Position numbers and translations under genes: made by a program. Shown in pieces: positions 31,568 through 40,790 of a stretch of 64,000 nt of DNA. The stretch is taken from NCBI RefSeq assembly GCF_002112505.1, contig NZ_NEHW01000011.1, positions 1-64,000 of the forward strand, given 5' to 3'. How positions within the stretch are numbered: position 1 is the stretch's first letter; each line of letters opens with the position of its first letter. The notes under the pieces were generated by a model that saw only the letters and a program-made list of their open reading frames with translations, did not search any database and was not told the DNA's origin. The DNA is from Pseudomonas sp. R28(2017) (GTDB taxonomy: Bacteria > Pseudomonadota > Gammaproteobacteria > Pseudomonadales > Pseudomonadaceae).

Positions 31568-34500
31568 TTACTGGCCCGCGGCGGTTGCCGGCGGCAGGTC
31601 GTTGGTCACCCGCAGGATGCCCCACAGCCCCGAGAGGTTGCCGTAGGCGGCATAGTCGCGGAACAGGTAGTCACCCGGCACTGCGTTGGCGCCACCGGCA
31701 CTGGGCAGCATGAAGCTGAAGTGCGCGGCTGGCAGCACGCTCTCCTGGGCGCCGATGTACATGGCCATCGGGTTGAGGCCGAAGCGCACCGAGCCGATAC
31801 CTGGCAGGTTCATCGGGTAGCCGTCGAGGTCGTTCTTCTCGGCCTGGTAGTTGTGCAGCGGCCAAACATGCCCGTCCAGCTGGTAGACCATGCCGCGGCT
31901 GCCACCACTGGGCATGACGATGTGGTTGCGCACGGGCTGGCCCGGCTTGGCGTACAGCACCGGGGTCAGCGGGTCGCCGCCGACCAGGGCGTTGGCGTAG
32001 GCCATATGGGCGTTGGGCACATCGCCGAAGCCCAGGCCGTTGGCACGGCCGAACGGCGAGTCCGGGGCCATGCCGAAGCGCAGCCACAGCGGTTCGGTGC
32101 GGTAGTTGACGGCCATGTTGCCGTTGTCCTGCGGGTCGCCCGCCGCGCCGTTGCCTTCGGTATTGATGCCTTCCACCGGGCGGCCATCGGCCCAGCGCAT
32201 GTTCAGCGCACGCTGCCAGACCGTGACGAAGTCGCGGTAGTCCGCCTGGCCGGTGACCTTCACCGTGGCCTGGGCACGGCTGGCGGTGTCCTCGGTCCAA
32301 GTGGCGGTCTGCGGCAGGACGCTCATGGCACCGACCAGGCCTTTCTGCGGTTGCTTGATGAAGTCCGACGGGGTCAGGTTGAGGCCACCGAACTCGATCG
32401 CCGTGGTGTTGATGTTGTCCACCGTGCGGCCCAGTTGCAGCACCGGCTTGCCTTCACGCTCCAGGTGGCCGGCGTAGTACTGGTACACCTTGCTCGGGTA
32501 GGCGCCACTGTTGCCGGCCCGGGGCGGCACGGTCTGCACCGGGTTGAGGCCGACGTTGGCACCATCGGACTTGGTGATGTCGTAGGCCAGCAGCTGGGCG
32601 TGCAGGCCGACGTGGCTGGACGGGCGCATCAGGTTGTTGGCAAAGGCGGTGGCGCCTTCGCTGTCGAAGCGGTCACGCTTGACCACGTTGTGCATCACCG
32701 CCGTGCTGGGCAGGTCCGGCATCACTTCGGGCAGGCGGTTCTCCAGGGTGATGCTGATGCAGTCACCGGCGTTGGCACGCAGGATCAGCGGCTCGACAGG
32801 CACACCCGCCTTCAGCTTGCCGGTGGTGGCGTCGAGGTCGGCCTTGCGTACGTACAGGATCGCGGTCGGGTCATGCAGCGGCGCACTGTGGCCACCGATG
32901 CTGAACGGCTCGCCGTCCTCCGGGTCGACGCCGCTCACCAGCGGGATGCTGGTCTTGCGGTTGTTGAATACCAGGGTACCGCCATTGGCCTTGAGCGGGC
33001 CGCCGACATGCTGGCCAATCCCGGCGGGGTCGTTGATGGCGACGCCGTTGCGGTTTTCCAGGATGTCGTTGGCCAGCGCGGCGACGATCTCGTAGCTGCG
33101 CTTGACCGTGGTACGGGTGCCGATGCCGTTGGGGTTGGCCGTGGTTTTCGGGCAGATGCCGTCGAAGTTCACGGTGTTGCGCATGGCCACCGGCTGCGGG
33201 TTGTTGGGCAGCGGGAACAGGTCGGCACGCTGCGCGGTGTAGTTGCGCATGATGCCCCAGATGCCGTTCCAGTAGCCTTCCAGCGCCGCGTCCAGCGAAT
33301 ACAGGTAGTCACCGTTGGTGGCGGCGGAACTGGAGATCATCGACACCGGCGCCATGAAGCCCAGCTGCTCGGAGATACCGATCATCTGCGACGACTTCCA
33401 GCCCGAGTTGGAGCTGTTGCCGAAGCCCGAACCGTTCTGCAGCCATTTCACGCCGTGCAGGGTGACGTTGTGCTCCTCTTCATGGCCACCGGCGTGCATG
33501 CGCAGGCGCACGTTGTCGCCGCTGTAGGTGCGCAGCATCGGCGTGAACGGGTCGCCCGGTTCGCTGCCGGCCTTGTTGATGTGCGGCGGGAAGCGCGTGG
33601 TGCCGCCGGTGGGGCCGACCGCCGAGGTGATCGCCGAGGGCGCCATGTTCATCGCCGGGATGGCGCGGTCGGTGCGGGTCTGCAGGGCGTAGCTAAGGTC
33701 GCCACCCAGCCCGTCGGCCTGCATGCCGCGCTTGCCGTCCGGGCCGACCTTGTTCGGGTCGAACACGCGCAGGGCCAGCGGTTCGTTGCGGTAGTTGACC
33801 ACGAACATGCCGGGGTCATCGACCGAGATGGCCTGCGGGCAGGGCCGGCTCGGGCAACCTGGGTTGATGCCGCCACGCTCCTCGACGATGGCTTCGAGCA
33901 GGTTCGACGCCTTGCCGCGCACCGGCGGGTTGATGGCGTAGCGGAAGCTGTCGGCGGTGGCCGGGAACGACTGGGCATTGGGGATGCCATCCGGGCCTGC
34001 ACCGACATACACGCCCGCTTCATAGGCATGCTGGAAGTCGCTGTACTCGAGGAAGAACTCGCGGTAGCTGTCGTTCTTGCCGTCGCCGTCGTGGTCGCCG
34101 GTCTGGATCACCGCCTGCCATGAGGTCGGGCCGCCGTCCTGGCGGGTGGCCGGGTTGTACAGCTTCTCGCCGGTTTCGGCGTGGTACCAGGTGGAACCGG
34201 CCGGCTCGGCCAGCACGGTGGCGTACAGCCCGAGTTGCTGGTGGGTCGATGGGCCGAGGTGGTCATGGGTGAAGATAGTGCCCAGGCCACGGTCGACGTT
34301 GAACACGTTGACCAGCGGGTCGGCGAACCAGCGCTGCATGGCCGTGCGCGCCCCCAGCCAGTCGGCCCGGCCGAAGCGGCCGAAGTACGGGTGCTGCTTG
34401 GCTTTCGGGCAGGCAGCGGTGCCATCGCGGGTGTCGCCCTCGCTGCAGTTGTTGAAGGCCCGGATGGCATGCACGCGCTCGACCACGCTGCCGGGCGAGA

Positions 34501-37417
34501 GGATGCCGTCTTCGTAGTTCCAGCCATTGGCCGAGCCGTCGGCGGCGGTCAGGTCCCACTTGGGCAGGTGGATGTGCTGGCCGATCACGTCGGTCGGGGT
34601 GCGCACCTGGTAGTCGTCCATTTCATAGAACGACGGGATCAGGTTGGTGTGCTGGTACATGGTGCAGTCGAAGGTGTTCATGCGCATCACCAGCGGCTCT
34701 GGCGGGCGCTGCTTGGTGATCACCGGCCAGGCGTCTTCCCACAGGGCGATGATGCGTGCCTGCGGGAAGTGGTAGCCGACCTTGTTGTACACCGCATCGA
34801 ACTGGATGTTGGCGCCCTTGTAGATGCGCGGGCGGTCGGCGGTGAAGCTGGACGCGCCACGGAAGTTGATGCCGGTCAGGCTTTCGCCGCTGAAGAACTC
34901 GCCAACCCCCGAAGACTGGGTCAGGCGCTTGCCACGGTCATCCATGCACGGCTCGTAGAACGGTGCGCCTGCGGTCGGCAGCGCGCCGTTGGTGCGGAAG
35001 GCCTTGGGCACCGGCTGGCTGCCGGGGATCAGGGCGTAGCTGGGGTGTTCGGCCATGGCATGGAACTGCATGGCGGCCTGCTCGACGTCGGTGCCCTCTT
35101 CCGGCAGGTAGATCGGCTTGGCCCGGTGCACCACCTTGGAGAAGTCCAGCTTGGTGGTGGTGGTCACCGCTTCACCGCCCGCCGAGACACCGTCCAGCGC
35201 GTGGCGCCCGAGGCCGCCGTCCCAGCCATCGACCTGGTTGGGGTCGAGGTTTGCCCACAGGGCCTTGCCGCTGTCCTTGAGCTGCCGGGCCAGGGCCGGG
35301 TCGAGCATGTCCAGTGGCGGGGTTGGCGGGCGGTTGCCGACGCTGCTTTCCATGCCGCCGATCCAGAACGGGTAGCCTGGGTTCTTCAGGGTGCCGTCGG
35401 CATTGCGGTTGGCCTCGCTGCGGTCGACCAGGGCCAGCGAGCCGATCGCCTTGGCTACGCCAGGCTGCTGGGCGTGGTCGCCATCGTCGTCCTCTTCAGG
35501 GTGCTCATCGTCGTTGGCGGCCACCTGCCCGGCAGAGAGCTTGGGCACCACCACGACCTTGCCAGGCATCGGCGCCATGGCCTTGCCTGGCAGCGGCACG
35601 ATGGCCGGGATCGGTGTGCCGGCAACGATCTCGCCGTCCGGCAGTGCCCGTGCCCCCACGGCGGGCTTGCCGCTGCGCAGTGCGAACGGAACGCTGTGGA
35701 AGCCATTCTCGCCCTGCCCGCTGACTTCCAGGCGGGTGCCTTCCTCGAACACGTCGTGCACCCGCCACATGGCCCACATGCCTTGGGCGAAGTGCGGGTA
35801 GAAATGGCAGTGATAGATGGCGTCGCCGGCCACCCGGTTACGGTTGCCCGAGCCACCGTTGGCAATCTCGTAGGTGTAGCCGACACCCGCACCGATGCCC
35901 TGGGCATCGATGTAGTCGGAGTTGTCGTCATTGGGGTTGAACAGCCACTGGTGCCCGTGCAGGTGGAAGATGTGCTGCTCGTGGCCGTTGTGGGTGTTGC
36001 GGAACTTGGTGAAGTCACCGATGTAGCTGTGGTGCACGTTGGCAGGTTCCGCCGGGTACAGGGCCATGCTGGCCTTGACCCCGGTGGCGCTGGCCGGCGG
36101 CACTTCGCCGGGGCGGATATGTTCGAGGCCGACGTTGGCCGGCACATCGACCAGGGTGCCGACATCGCCCACGGTGTGCGCACTGAGGAAGAACTCTTCG
36201 TAGGCACACGACAGGCAGTCATGCATCGGCCCTACGCCCAGGCGGTTGGCGACCACCTCGGCGCCCATGCCGCCGGAGCCGTAGTTGATCATGAACGAGT
36301 CGCGTGCCGGTTCCAGCACATGCCCCATGACCGGGTCGGCCCAGTAGCCGGGGAAGGCCTGGGTGCCAGCCACTTCGTCGGCGAACTGCGAGGCGAAGTC
36401 GCGAAACGCCTCGAGCCGGTTGGGCAGTGCCGGGTTGCGCTTGCCGATGCTTTCCAGCGGATAGGTGGTCTTGGGGAAGCTGCCATCAGGGTTGGGGCCC
36501 ATGACGATGGCATCGGTTTCGCTGTTGAGGATCTCGTTGCCGTCGATCATCGCGATGATCGGCTTGCCGGCCTTGCCCTCGGTCACCCACGGCTCGCGCT
36601 GCGGGAAGCGGGCCTCGTAGTCGATCACCGGCTGGCCGGTGGCGGTACGCCCGGTGGTGGCCAGGCGCATTTCTTCTTCGGTCAGCGTGTTGCGGTAGGT
36701 GCGCCCACCTTTGGGTACCACCACCACCTGGCCGAACAGGCCGTTGGCGACGTTACCGGCAGTCCCCTCGCCGCCGAAGGTGGCGGCCTTGCTGGTGGCA
36801 GCAAACGCCCCTTCGCGCTCGGCATACAGGGTGTAGCTGCGAGTGCTGCCCGGGCTGACCAGGAAGTTACCGTTGCGGCCGGTGTTGGCGGAGATGTCGG
36901 CGATGCTGTTGACCGCCTGCAGGCCGTTGACCTGGAAGCCGACCATGCGCTCGGCCACCTGCTCATCGGCGACGAAACCTTCGCCGGCTTCGTTCTCGAC
37001 CTCGGTCTCCGGCCCCTCTTCGCCCTCGGGCGCCTCGGCTTCGATGCCGTGCTTGTTGGGGTTGGCCCGGTAGTCGAGCAGGTTGGTGAGGTTGACCGTG
37101 AGGCAGTCACCGGCGGCCACGCGCAGCACGATCGGCCGCGGGCGCTTGTCGGGGCGCAAGGTGACCTTGCCCGGCACGGCGGCGCCACCCTTGCTCAGCG
37201 GGACCTGGCGATCATCCACCACGTCCTCGCGCAGGGCGAAGATCATGCCGTTGGCGTTCTGCGCGCCAAGGCGGTTGAACATCAGTGGCTGGTCCAGGGC
37301 CACCACATTGGCCACCAGGGTGCGCTGGCACTGCACGGCAGCCTCGCTGGTCGCTTCCCAGCCAAACAAGGCCAGGACAAGTGATGTCAGGACGGGGCCT
37401 TTGTACGGGGTCGACAT
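31568..37417 (-). CDS. Giant multicopper oxidase, Mn(II) oxidase MnxG/McoA type
   Basis: Secreted multicopper oxidase of 1949 residues. The ATG at 37417 follows GGAGGT and is preferred to a GTG at 37435. A signal peptide precedes many cupredoxin-like domains. Copper-site motifs include HIFHLHGHQW and HCHFYPHFAQGMW in the first third, a trinuclear-site HxxHxH pattern, and HDHLGPSTHQ and GHVWPLHNY later. Size, several cupredoxin repeats and inserted acidic loops (EDDDGDHAQ) match the P. putida GB-1 Mn(II) oxidases MnxG and McoA. Such enzymes oxidise Mn(II) to Mn(IV) oxide outside the cell. Copper chaperones follow in the operon, and a type II system, the likely exporter, is encoded next door. 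Which of the two GB-1 enzymes it corresponds to cannot be settled by eye; the adjoining second secretion system favours McoA. Confidence 0.88.
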   Translation of the reverse strand: MSTPYKGPVLTSLVLALFGWEATSEAAVQCQRTLVANVVALDQPLMFNRLGAQNANGMIFALREDVVDDRQVPLSKGGAAVPGKVTLRPDKRPRPIVLRVAAGDCLTVNLTNLLDYRANPNKHGIEAEAPEGEEGPETEVENEAGEGFVADEQVAERMVGFQVNGLQAVNSIADISANTGRNGNFLVSPGSTRSYTLYAEREGAFAATSKAATFGGEGTAGNVANGLFGQVVVVPKGGRTYRNTLTEEEMRLATTGRTATGQPVIDYEARFPQREPWVTEGKAGKPIIAMIDGNEILNSETDAIVMGPNPDGSFPKTTYPLESIGKRNPALPNRLEAFRDFASQFADEVAGTQAFPGYWADPVMGHVLEPARDSFMINYGSGGMGAEVVANRLGVGPMHDCLSCAYEEFFLSAHTVGDVGTLVDVPANVGLEHIRPGEVPPASATGVKASMALYPAEPANVHHSYIGDFTKFRNTHNGHEQHIFHLHGHQWLFNPNDDNSDYIDAQGIGAGVGYTYEIANGGSGNRNRVAGDAIYHCHFYPHFAQGMWAMWRVHDVFEEGTRLEVSGQGENGFHSVPFALRSGKPAVGARALPDGEIVAGTPIPAIVPLPGKAMAPMPGKVVVVPKLSAGQVAANDDEHPEEDDDGDHAQQPGVAKAIGSLALVDRSEANRNADGTLKNPGYPFWIGGMESSVGNRPPTPPLDMLDPALARQLKDSGKALWANLDPNQVDGWDGGLGRHALDGVSAGGEAVTTTTKLDFSKVVHRAKPIYLPEEGTDVEQAAMQFHAMAEHPSYALIPGSQPVPKAFRTNGALPTAGAPFYEPCMDDRGKRLTQSSGVGEFFSGESLTGINFRGASSFTADRPRIYKGANIQFDAVYNKVGYHFPQARIIALWEDAWPVITKQRPPEPLVMRMNTFDCTMYQHTNLIPSFYEMDDYQVRTPTDVIGQHIHLPKWDLTAADGSANGWNYEDGILSPGSVVERVHAIRAFNNCSEGDTRDGTAACPKAKQHPYFGRFGRADWLGARTAMQRWFADPLVNVFNVDRGLGTIFTHDHLGPSTHQQLGLYATVLAEPAGSTWYHAETGEKLYNPATRQDGGPTSWQAVIQTGDHDGDGKNDSYREFFLEYSDFQHAYEAGVYVGAGPDGIPNAQSFPATADSFRYAINPPVRGKASNLLEAIVEERGGINPGCPSRPCPQAISVDDPGMFVVNYRNEPLALRVFDPNKVGPDGKRGMQADGLGGDLSYALQTRTDRAIPAMNMAPSAITSAVGPTGGTTRFPPHINKAGSEPGDPFTPMLRTYSGDNVRLRMHAGGHEEEHNVTLHGVKWLQNGSGFGNSSNSGWKSSQMIGISEQLGFMAPVSMISSSAATNGDYLYSLDAALEGYWNGIWGIMRNYTAQRADLFPLPNNPQPVAMRNTVNFDGICPKTTANPNGIGTRTTVKRSYEIVAALANDILENRNGVAINDPAGIGQHVGGPLKANGGTLVFNNRKTSIPLVSGVDPEDGEPFSIGGHSAPLHDPTAILYVRKADLDATTGKLKAGVPVEPLILRANAGDCISITLENRLPEVMPDLPSTAVMHNVVKRDRFDSEGATAFANNLMRPSSHVGLHAQLLAYDITKSDGANVGLNPVQTVPPRAGNSGAYPSKVYQYYAGHLEREGKPVLQLGRTVDNINTTAIEFGGLNLTPSDFIKQPQKGLVGAMSVLPQTATWTEDTASRAQATVKVTGQADYRDFVTVWQRALNMRWADGRPVEGINTEGNGAAGDPQDNGNMAVNYRTEPLWLRFGMAPDSPFGRANGLGFGDVPNAHMAYANALVGGDPLTPVLYAKPGQPVRNHIVMPSGGSRGMVYQLDGHVWPLHNYQAEKNDLDGYPMNLPGIGSVRFGLNPMAMYIGAQESVLPAAHFSFMLPSAGGANAVPGDYLFRDYAAYGNLSGLWGILRVTNDLPPATAAGQ

Positions 37418-37455
37418 GCTGCACCTCCGGGACACAGGGACTCTGCGAGGAAGTG

Positions 37456-37471
37456 AGCAAGGTGTGTGCCA
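37456..37471 (-). promoter_or_regulatory. Sigma-54 promoter of the multicopper oxidase operon
   Basis: On the minus strand: TGGCACA-CACC-TTGCT, matching -24 (one mismatch) and -12 (full). The predicted start is near 37445, about 28 bp before the ATG. Confidence 0.85.
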
Positions 37472-37544
37472 TAAGAAAATGGCGTTTGATTTCAGTTAGT
37501 TGGAAGTGGAAGCGGAACAGATTGGGGAGGATTCCCCATGGAAA

Positions 37545-37562
37545 TTCCCCGAATCGGGGGAT
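37545..37562. promoter_or_regulatory. CCCC-N6-GGGG enhancer palindrome, multicopper oxidase operon
   Basis: TTCCCC-GAATCG-GGGGAT, about 75 bp upstream of the -24 box at 37471. A neighbouring GGGGAGGATTCCCC (37524-37537) contains extra half-sites. Same architecture as the sites at 7750 and 25973-26034. It lies in the 385-base gap between the oxidase and the T6SS island. Confidence 0.7.
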
Positions 37563-37661
37563 GATATGCATTGTCGTTTCGGGGGGTGGGGGCGTGGCTG
37601 TGCGGGGCAGCCTTACATCCAGTTACTTTCATGGGAGGCTTGAACGTTTACGAGTTGAAAA

Positions 37662-37681
37662 TTCCTACAGCCTTATAGGAA
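37662..37681. promoter_or_regulatory. Inverted repeat upstream of the vgrG island
   Basis: TTCCTA-N8-TAGGAA, about 120 bp before the tssL-like gene. Possible operator; no promoter can be assigned with confidence and the remaining gap to 37803 shows nothing else. Confidence 0.35.
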
Positions 37682-37802
37682 GAGCGACGGTCCTACCAGA
37701 ATTGATTCCCCGTTAGTGTTCAGGCTCAGCGTAATCACAACTGACCGATGAGCCACTCGTTGGCCTGCGCCACCGTAAGCAGGCCGGCAATCGAGGAACC
37801 AG

Positions 37803-38675
37803 ATGCCCACACACTCTAACGCTAACGATGAACACGCGGGAACGGCAAATACAACTTGTCGCATGAACGAGCAGAATGCTCAAAGCATGCTCGAACCAAC
37901 TGCATGGGCTGCCCGCCTTTCCAGCGACAGCCGCCAGACGCCCCCTTCAGAACCTGAAGTTTACGCGGCGGACCCGGACTTTCAACTGCGCGGTGGCTAC
38001 GACAACCTGATGCTGGACGCCGCCGCACCGCTGTTCGGCCTGGTCATGCGCCTGCGCACGCTGGATGAACTTCCGAACATCAAGGATGTGCACCAGAAAG
38101 TGCGCAACCAGATCGAGAACATTCGCCAGGAGATGCGCCAGAACAACTATGAGCCGGCGCAATTGCAGGCCTACTCCTATGCCCTGTGCCTGTTCATCGA
38201 CGAAGCCGTGATGGAACGCCCGTGGGGCAAGAACAGTTGCTGGAGCCAAACATCGCTGCTGAGCATCTTCCATGACGAGACCCAGGGCGGTGAAAAGGTC
38301 TTCACCGTGCTCTCGCGGCTCATACAGGAGCCCAAGCGCTATCAGGACGCCCTGGAGTTCATGTATTTCGCGCTGTGCCTGGGCCTGAAGGGCAAGTACG
38401 CCGTTGCCCCGAAAGGCGAAGAAACACTGAACGCCCTGATCCACCAGCTGCACGGGATTATCCGCGAACTGCGCGGCCCCGTCCCGACAGAAATCAGCGA
38501 CCCCTACACCAACGTGGCGCCCCGCGACTTCCGCTTGAAACGGCAGTGGCCCTGGTGGAGCCCGCTGGTGCTGTCTGCCATTGCCATGGCCATTGCCTAC
38601 GGGATCTACAGCTACCGACTTCATCTCATTACCACCGAGGTGCTGGAGTCGTTGGAGCGCATTTTACAGCAGTAG
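37803..38675 (+). CDS. tssL: T6SS protein TssL/DotU (IcmH family), orphan
   Basis: Protein of 290 residues with the DotU fold: GGYDNLMLDAAAPLFGLVMR, YALCLFIDEAVMERPWG, WSQTSLLSIFHDETQGGEKV and a C-terminal membrane anchor (about 258-276). TssL normally forms the T6SS baseplate-docking membrane complex with TssM and TssJ. Neither partner, nor TssK, is here; the gene instead leads a vgrG-effector cluster. It lacks a peptidoglycan-binding OmpA domain. ATG follows GAGGAA at a short spacing. It may serve a distant main T6SS or adapt the baseplate for this VgrG. Confidence 0.88.
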   Translation: MPTHSNANDEHAGTANTTCRMNEQNAQSMLEPTAWAARLSSDSRQTPPSEPEVYAADPDFQLRGGYDNLMLDAAAPLFGLVMRLRTLDELPNIKDVHQKVRNQIENIRQEMRQNNYEPAQLQAYSYALCLFIDEAVMERPWGKNSCWSQTSLLSIFHDETQGGEKVFTVLSRLIQEPKRYQDALEFMYFALCLGLKGKYAVAPKGEETLNALIHQLHGIIRELRGPVPTEISDPYTNVAPRDFRLKRQWPWWSPLVLSAIAMAIAYGIYSYRLHLITTEVLESLERILQQ

Positions 38676-38705
38676 CCGAATGCCACGCATTTCAGGGAGA
38701 TCCAC

Positions 38706-40790
38706 ATGTCCAGCCAAACCGACCTGCGCTTCAGCTTTCAGCCGCTGCTGACCCAAATGGAATTCGAGGTCGTGTCGTTCAAGCTCGACGAGGCGATCAG
38801 CACGCCGTTCCAGTTGCAGCTGGAACTGATCAGCTTCGAGGATGATGCCGACTTTGCCCAGTTGCTCGACAAACCTGCACTGTTCACCCTCTGGCGTGGT
38901 GAACGCCCGCTGCGCTACGTGCACGGCCTGATCAGCAGCTTCAGCCAGGGTGAAACCGGCTTCTGTCGTACCCGTTACCACGCCTTGGTCGAGCCACAAC
39001 TGGCACGCGCCAATCTGCGCTCGAACTGGCGCATCTTCCAGCAGAAAACCGCCGCGCAGATCATCGAACTGATGCTCAAGCGCCAGCGCATCCTGCACTT
39101 CGAGCTGCATGCCAGCTGCAATCATCAGGTGCGCGAATTCTGCGTGCAGGCCGGCGAGACCGACCTCGACTTCATCGCCCGGCTGGCGGCTGAGGAAGGC
39201 TTCGTCTACCGCTTCGCGCACAGCGCCAAACAGCACAAGCTGATCATCAGCGATCGCGTGCAGGCCTTGGGGCTGATCAGTCATGGCGTCATCAAGACCG
39301 AGGATGACGATGACGGCCTGTTCGATGATCAAGAGCAGATGGGCCCCTATCATGTGCTGTACCGCACCAACAGCGGCGGTGTGCAGGCGCTACCCTGCCT
39401 GCGTCGGTTGCGCTATAGCGAGCAGGTACGTACCGCCAGGCAAGTGCAGCGCGACTACACCTTCACCAACCCGGCCTATCACCAGCAGCACCGTGCAGAG
39501 GCCAGCGGCGTAGTTCACCAAGCGACGGATTACGAGCGTTTCGACTACCCCGGCCGCTACAAGCGCGATGCGGTAGGCAAGCCCTTTACCCAGACCCGCC
39601 TCGACGCCCGGCGTCACGATGCCTGCATCGCTGAAGTGGAAGGCGACGATGTGCGCCTGCAACCGGGGCTGAGCTTCACCCTCACCGAACATCCGCGTGA
39701 AGACCTGAACGTGCATTGGCGGGTGATCCATGTCGTCCATGAGGGCAGCCAGTTCACCAGCTTGCAGGAAGAAGCCGCCGGTGCCGAACGCGGCACGCAC
39801 TACCAGCAGAACGCGACACTCGTGCCTGGCCGGACCGAGTGGCGCCCTGCCCCGCTGGACAAGCCCCGTGTCGATGGCCCGCACATGGCCACCGTGGTCG
39901 GGCCACCCGGTGAGGAGATCTACTGCGACCCGTGGGGCCGGGTCAAGGTCAGTTTCCCTTGGGACCGAGAGAGCCAGAACAACGAGTTCAGCTCCTGCTG
40001 GGTGCGCGTTTCGCAAGGCTGGGCCGGCGGCAGCTGGGGTTCGATGGCCATCCCGCGGGTCGGCCAGGACGTGATCATCCACTACGTCAACGGCGACCCC
40101 GATCAGCCGATGATCACCGGGCGTACGTACTGCGGTAACCAGCTGCCGCCGTACGACCTGCCGGAACACAAGACGCGCATGACCATCAAGAGCCAGACCC
40201 ACAAGGGTGATGGTTTCAACGAACTGCGCTTCGAGGATGAACTGGGCAAGCAGGAAGTGTTCATCCATGCCGAGCGGGACCAGAACAATGTGGTCAAGCA
40301 CGATGAAACCACCCGCGTCGGGCGCAACCGGGTCGAGCAGGTGGGCAATGACGAGCAGCTGACGGTCGGCAACGATCTTCAACAACAAACGGGCCGCGAC
40401 CGGACTGATCGGGTCGGGCGTACCTGCCAGGTAGACATAGGTCAGGACCTCATCGAGCAAGTCGGAAATGACCATCGTGAGGCCACGGGGGCCAATCACC
40501 ATGTCAGTGTCGGTGGCCAGAGCGAGCTGCACATCAAAGGCCGGCAGCACATCAGCATCGGCGGGGGTGTGAACTTGCAAACCACGGTCTATCAACTGCA
40601 GGCCAGCGAGCGCATCGAGTTCAGAAGCCCTGGCGGCAGCATCGTGCTGGACCAGCAAGGCATCACCCTGAACGGCCTGACACTCACATTGCTCGGCCCG
40701 ACCCAGGCAGCCGTCGAGGGATCGGGAAACACCCTGGACCTGGATCTGCTCGCCAATGCCAGCGACCGGTGCGAGGAGACCGGCCGATGA
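38706..40790 (+). CDS. vgrG: T6SS spike protein VgrG
   Basis: Trimeric spike of 694 residues: gp27-like base (about 1-380; QTDLRFSFQPLL, ELISFEDDADFAQLLD), gp5-like OB fold (about 385-470; GPHMATVVGPPGEEIYCDPW, GRVKVSFPWDRESQ, VRVSQGWAGG) and a C-terminal beta-helix of repeats (EQVGNDEQLTVGNDLQQQTG). There is no added catalytic domain, so effectors are loaded as cargo through the PAAR protein and adaptor downstream. It is preceded by tssL and overlaps the next gene by 4 bp. Confidence 0.95.
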   Translation: MSSQTDLRFSFQPLLTQMEFEVVSFKLDEAISTPFQLQLELISFEDDADFAQLLDKPALFTLWRGERPLRYVHGLISSFSQGETGFCRTRYHALVEPQLARANLRSNWRIFQQKTAAQIIELMLKRQRILHFELHASCNHQVREFCVQAGETDLDFIARLAAEEGFVYRFAHSAKQHKLIISDRVQALGLISHGVIKTEDDDDGLFDDQEQMGPYHVLYRTNSGGVQALPCLRRLRYSEQVRTARQVQRDYTFTNPAYHQQHRAEASGVVHQATDYERFDYPGRYKRDAVGKPFTQTRLDARRHDACIAEVEGDDVRLQPGLSFTLTEHPREDLNVHWRVIHVVHEGSQFTSLQEEAAGAERGTHYQQNATLVPGRTEWRPAPLDKPRVDGPHMATVVGPPGEEIYCDPWGRVKVSFPWDRESQNNEFSSCWVRVSQGWAGGSWGSMAIPRVGQDVIIHYVNGDPDQPMITGRTYCGNQLPPYDLPEHKTRMTIKSQTHKGDGFNELRFEDELGKQEVFIHAERDQNNVVKHDETTRVGRNRVEQVGNDEQLTVGNDLQQQTGRDRTDRVGRTCQVDIGQDLIEQVGNDHREATGANHHVSVGGQSELHIKGRQHISIGGGVNLQTTVYQLQASERIEFRSPGGSIVLDQQGITLNGLTLTLLGPTQAAVEGSGNTLDLDLLANASDRCEETGR

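Noticed and set aside
29675..37384. Very long open frames on the plus strand opposite the multicopper oxidase and propeller genes
   Set aside because: They mirror the codon phase of GC-rich genes on the other strand, lack Shine-Dalgarno sequences and give low-complexity His/Arg/Gly-rich products with no domain.
37524..37537. GGGG-N6-CCCC palindrome as a further enhancer site
   Set aside because: Orientation of the half-sites is opposite to the four CCCC-N6-GGGG sites; it may only provide half-sites.
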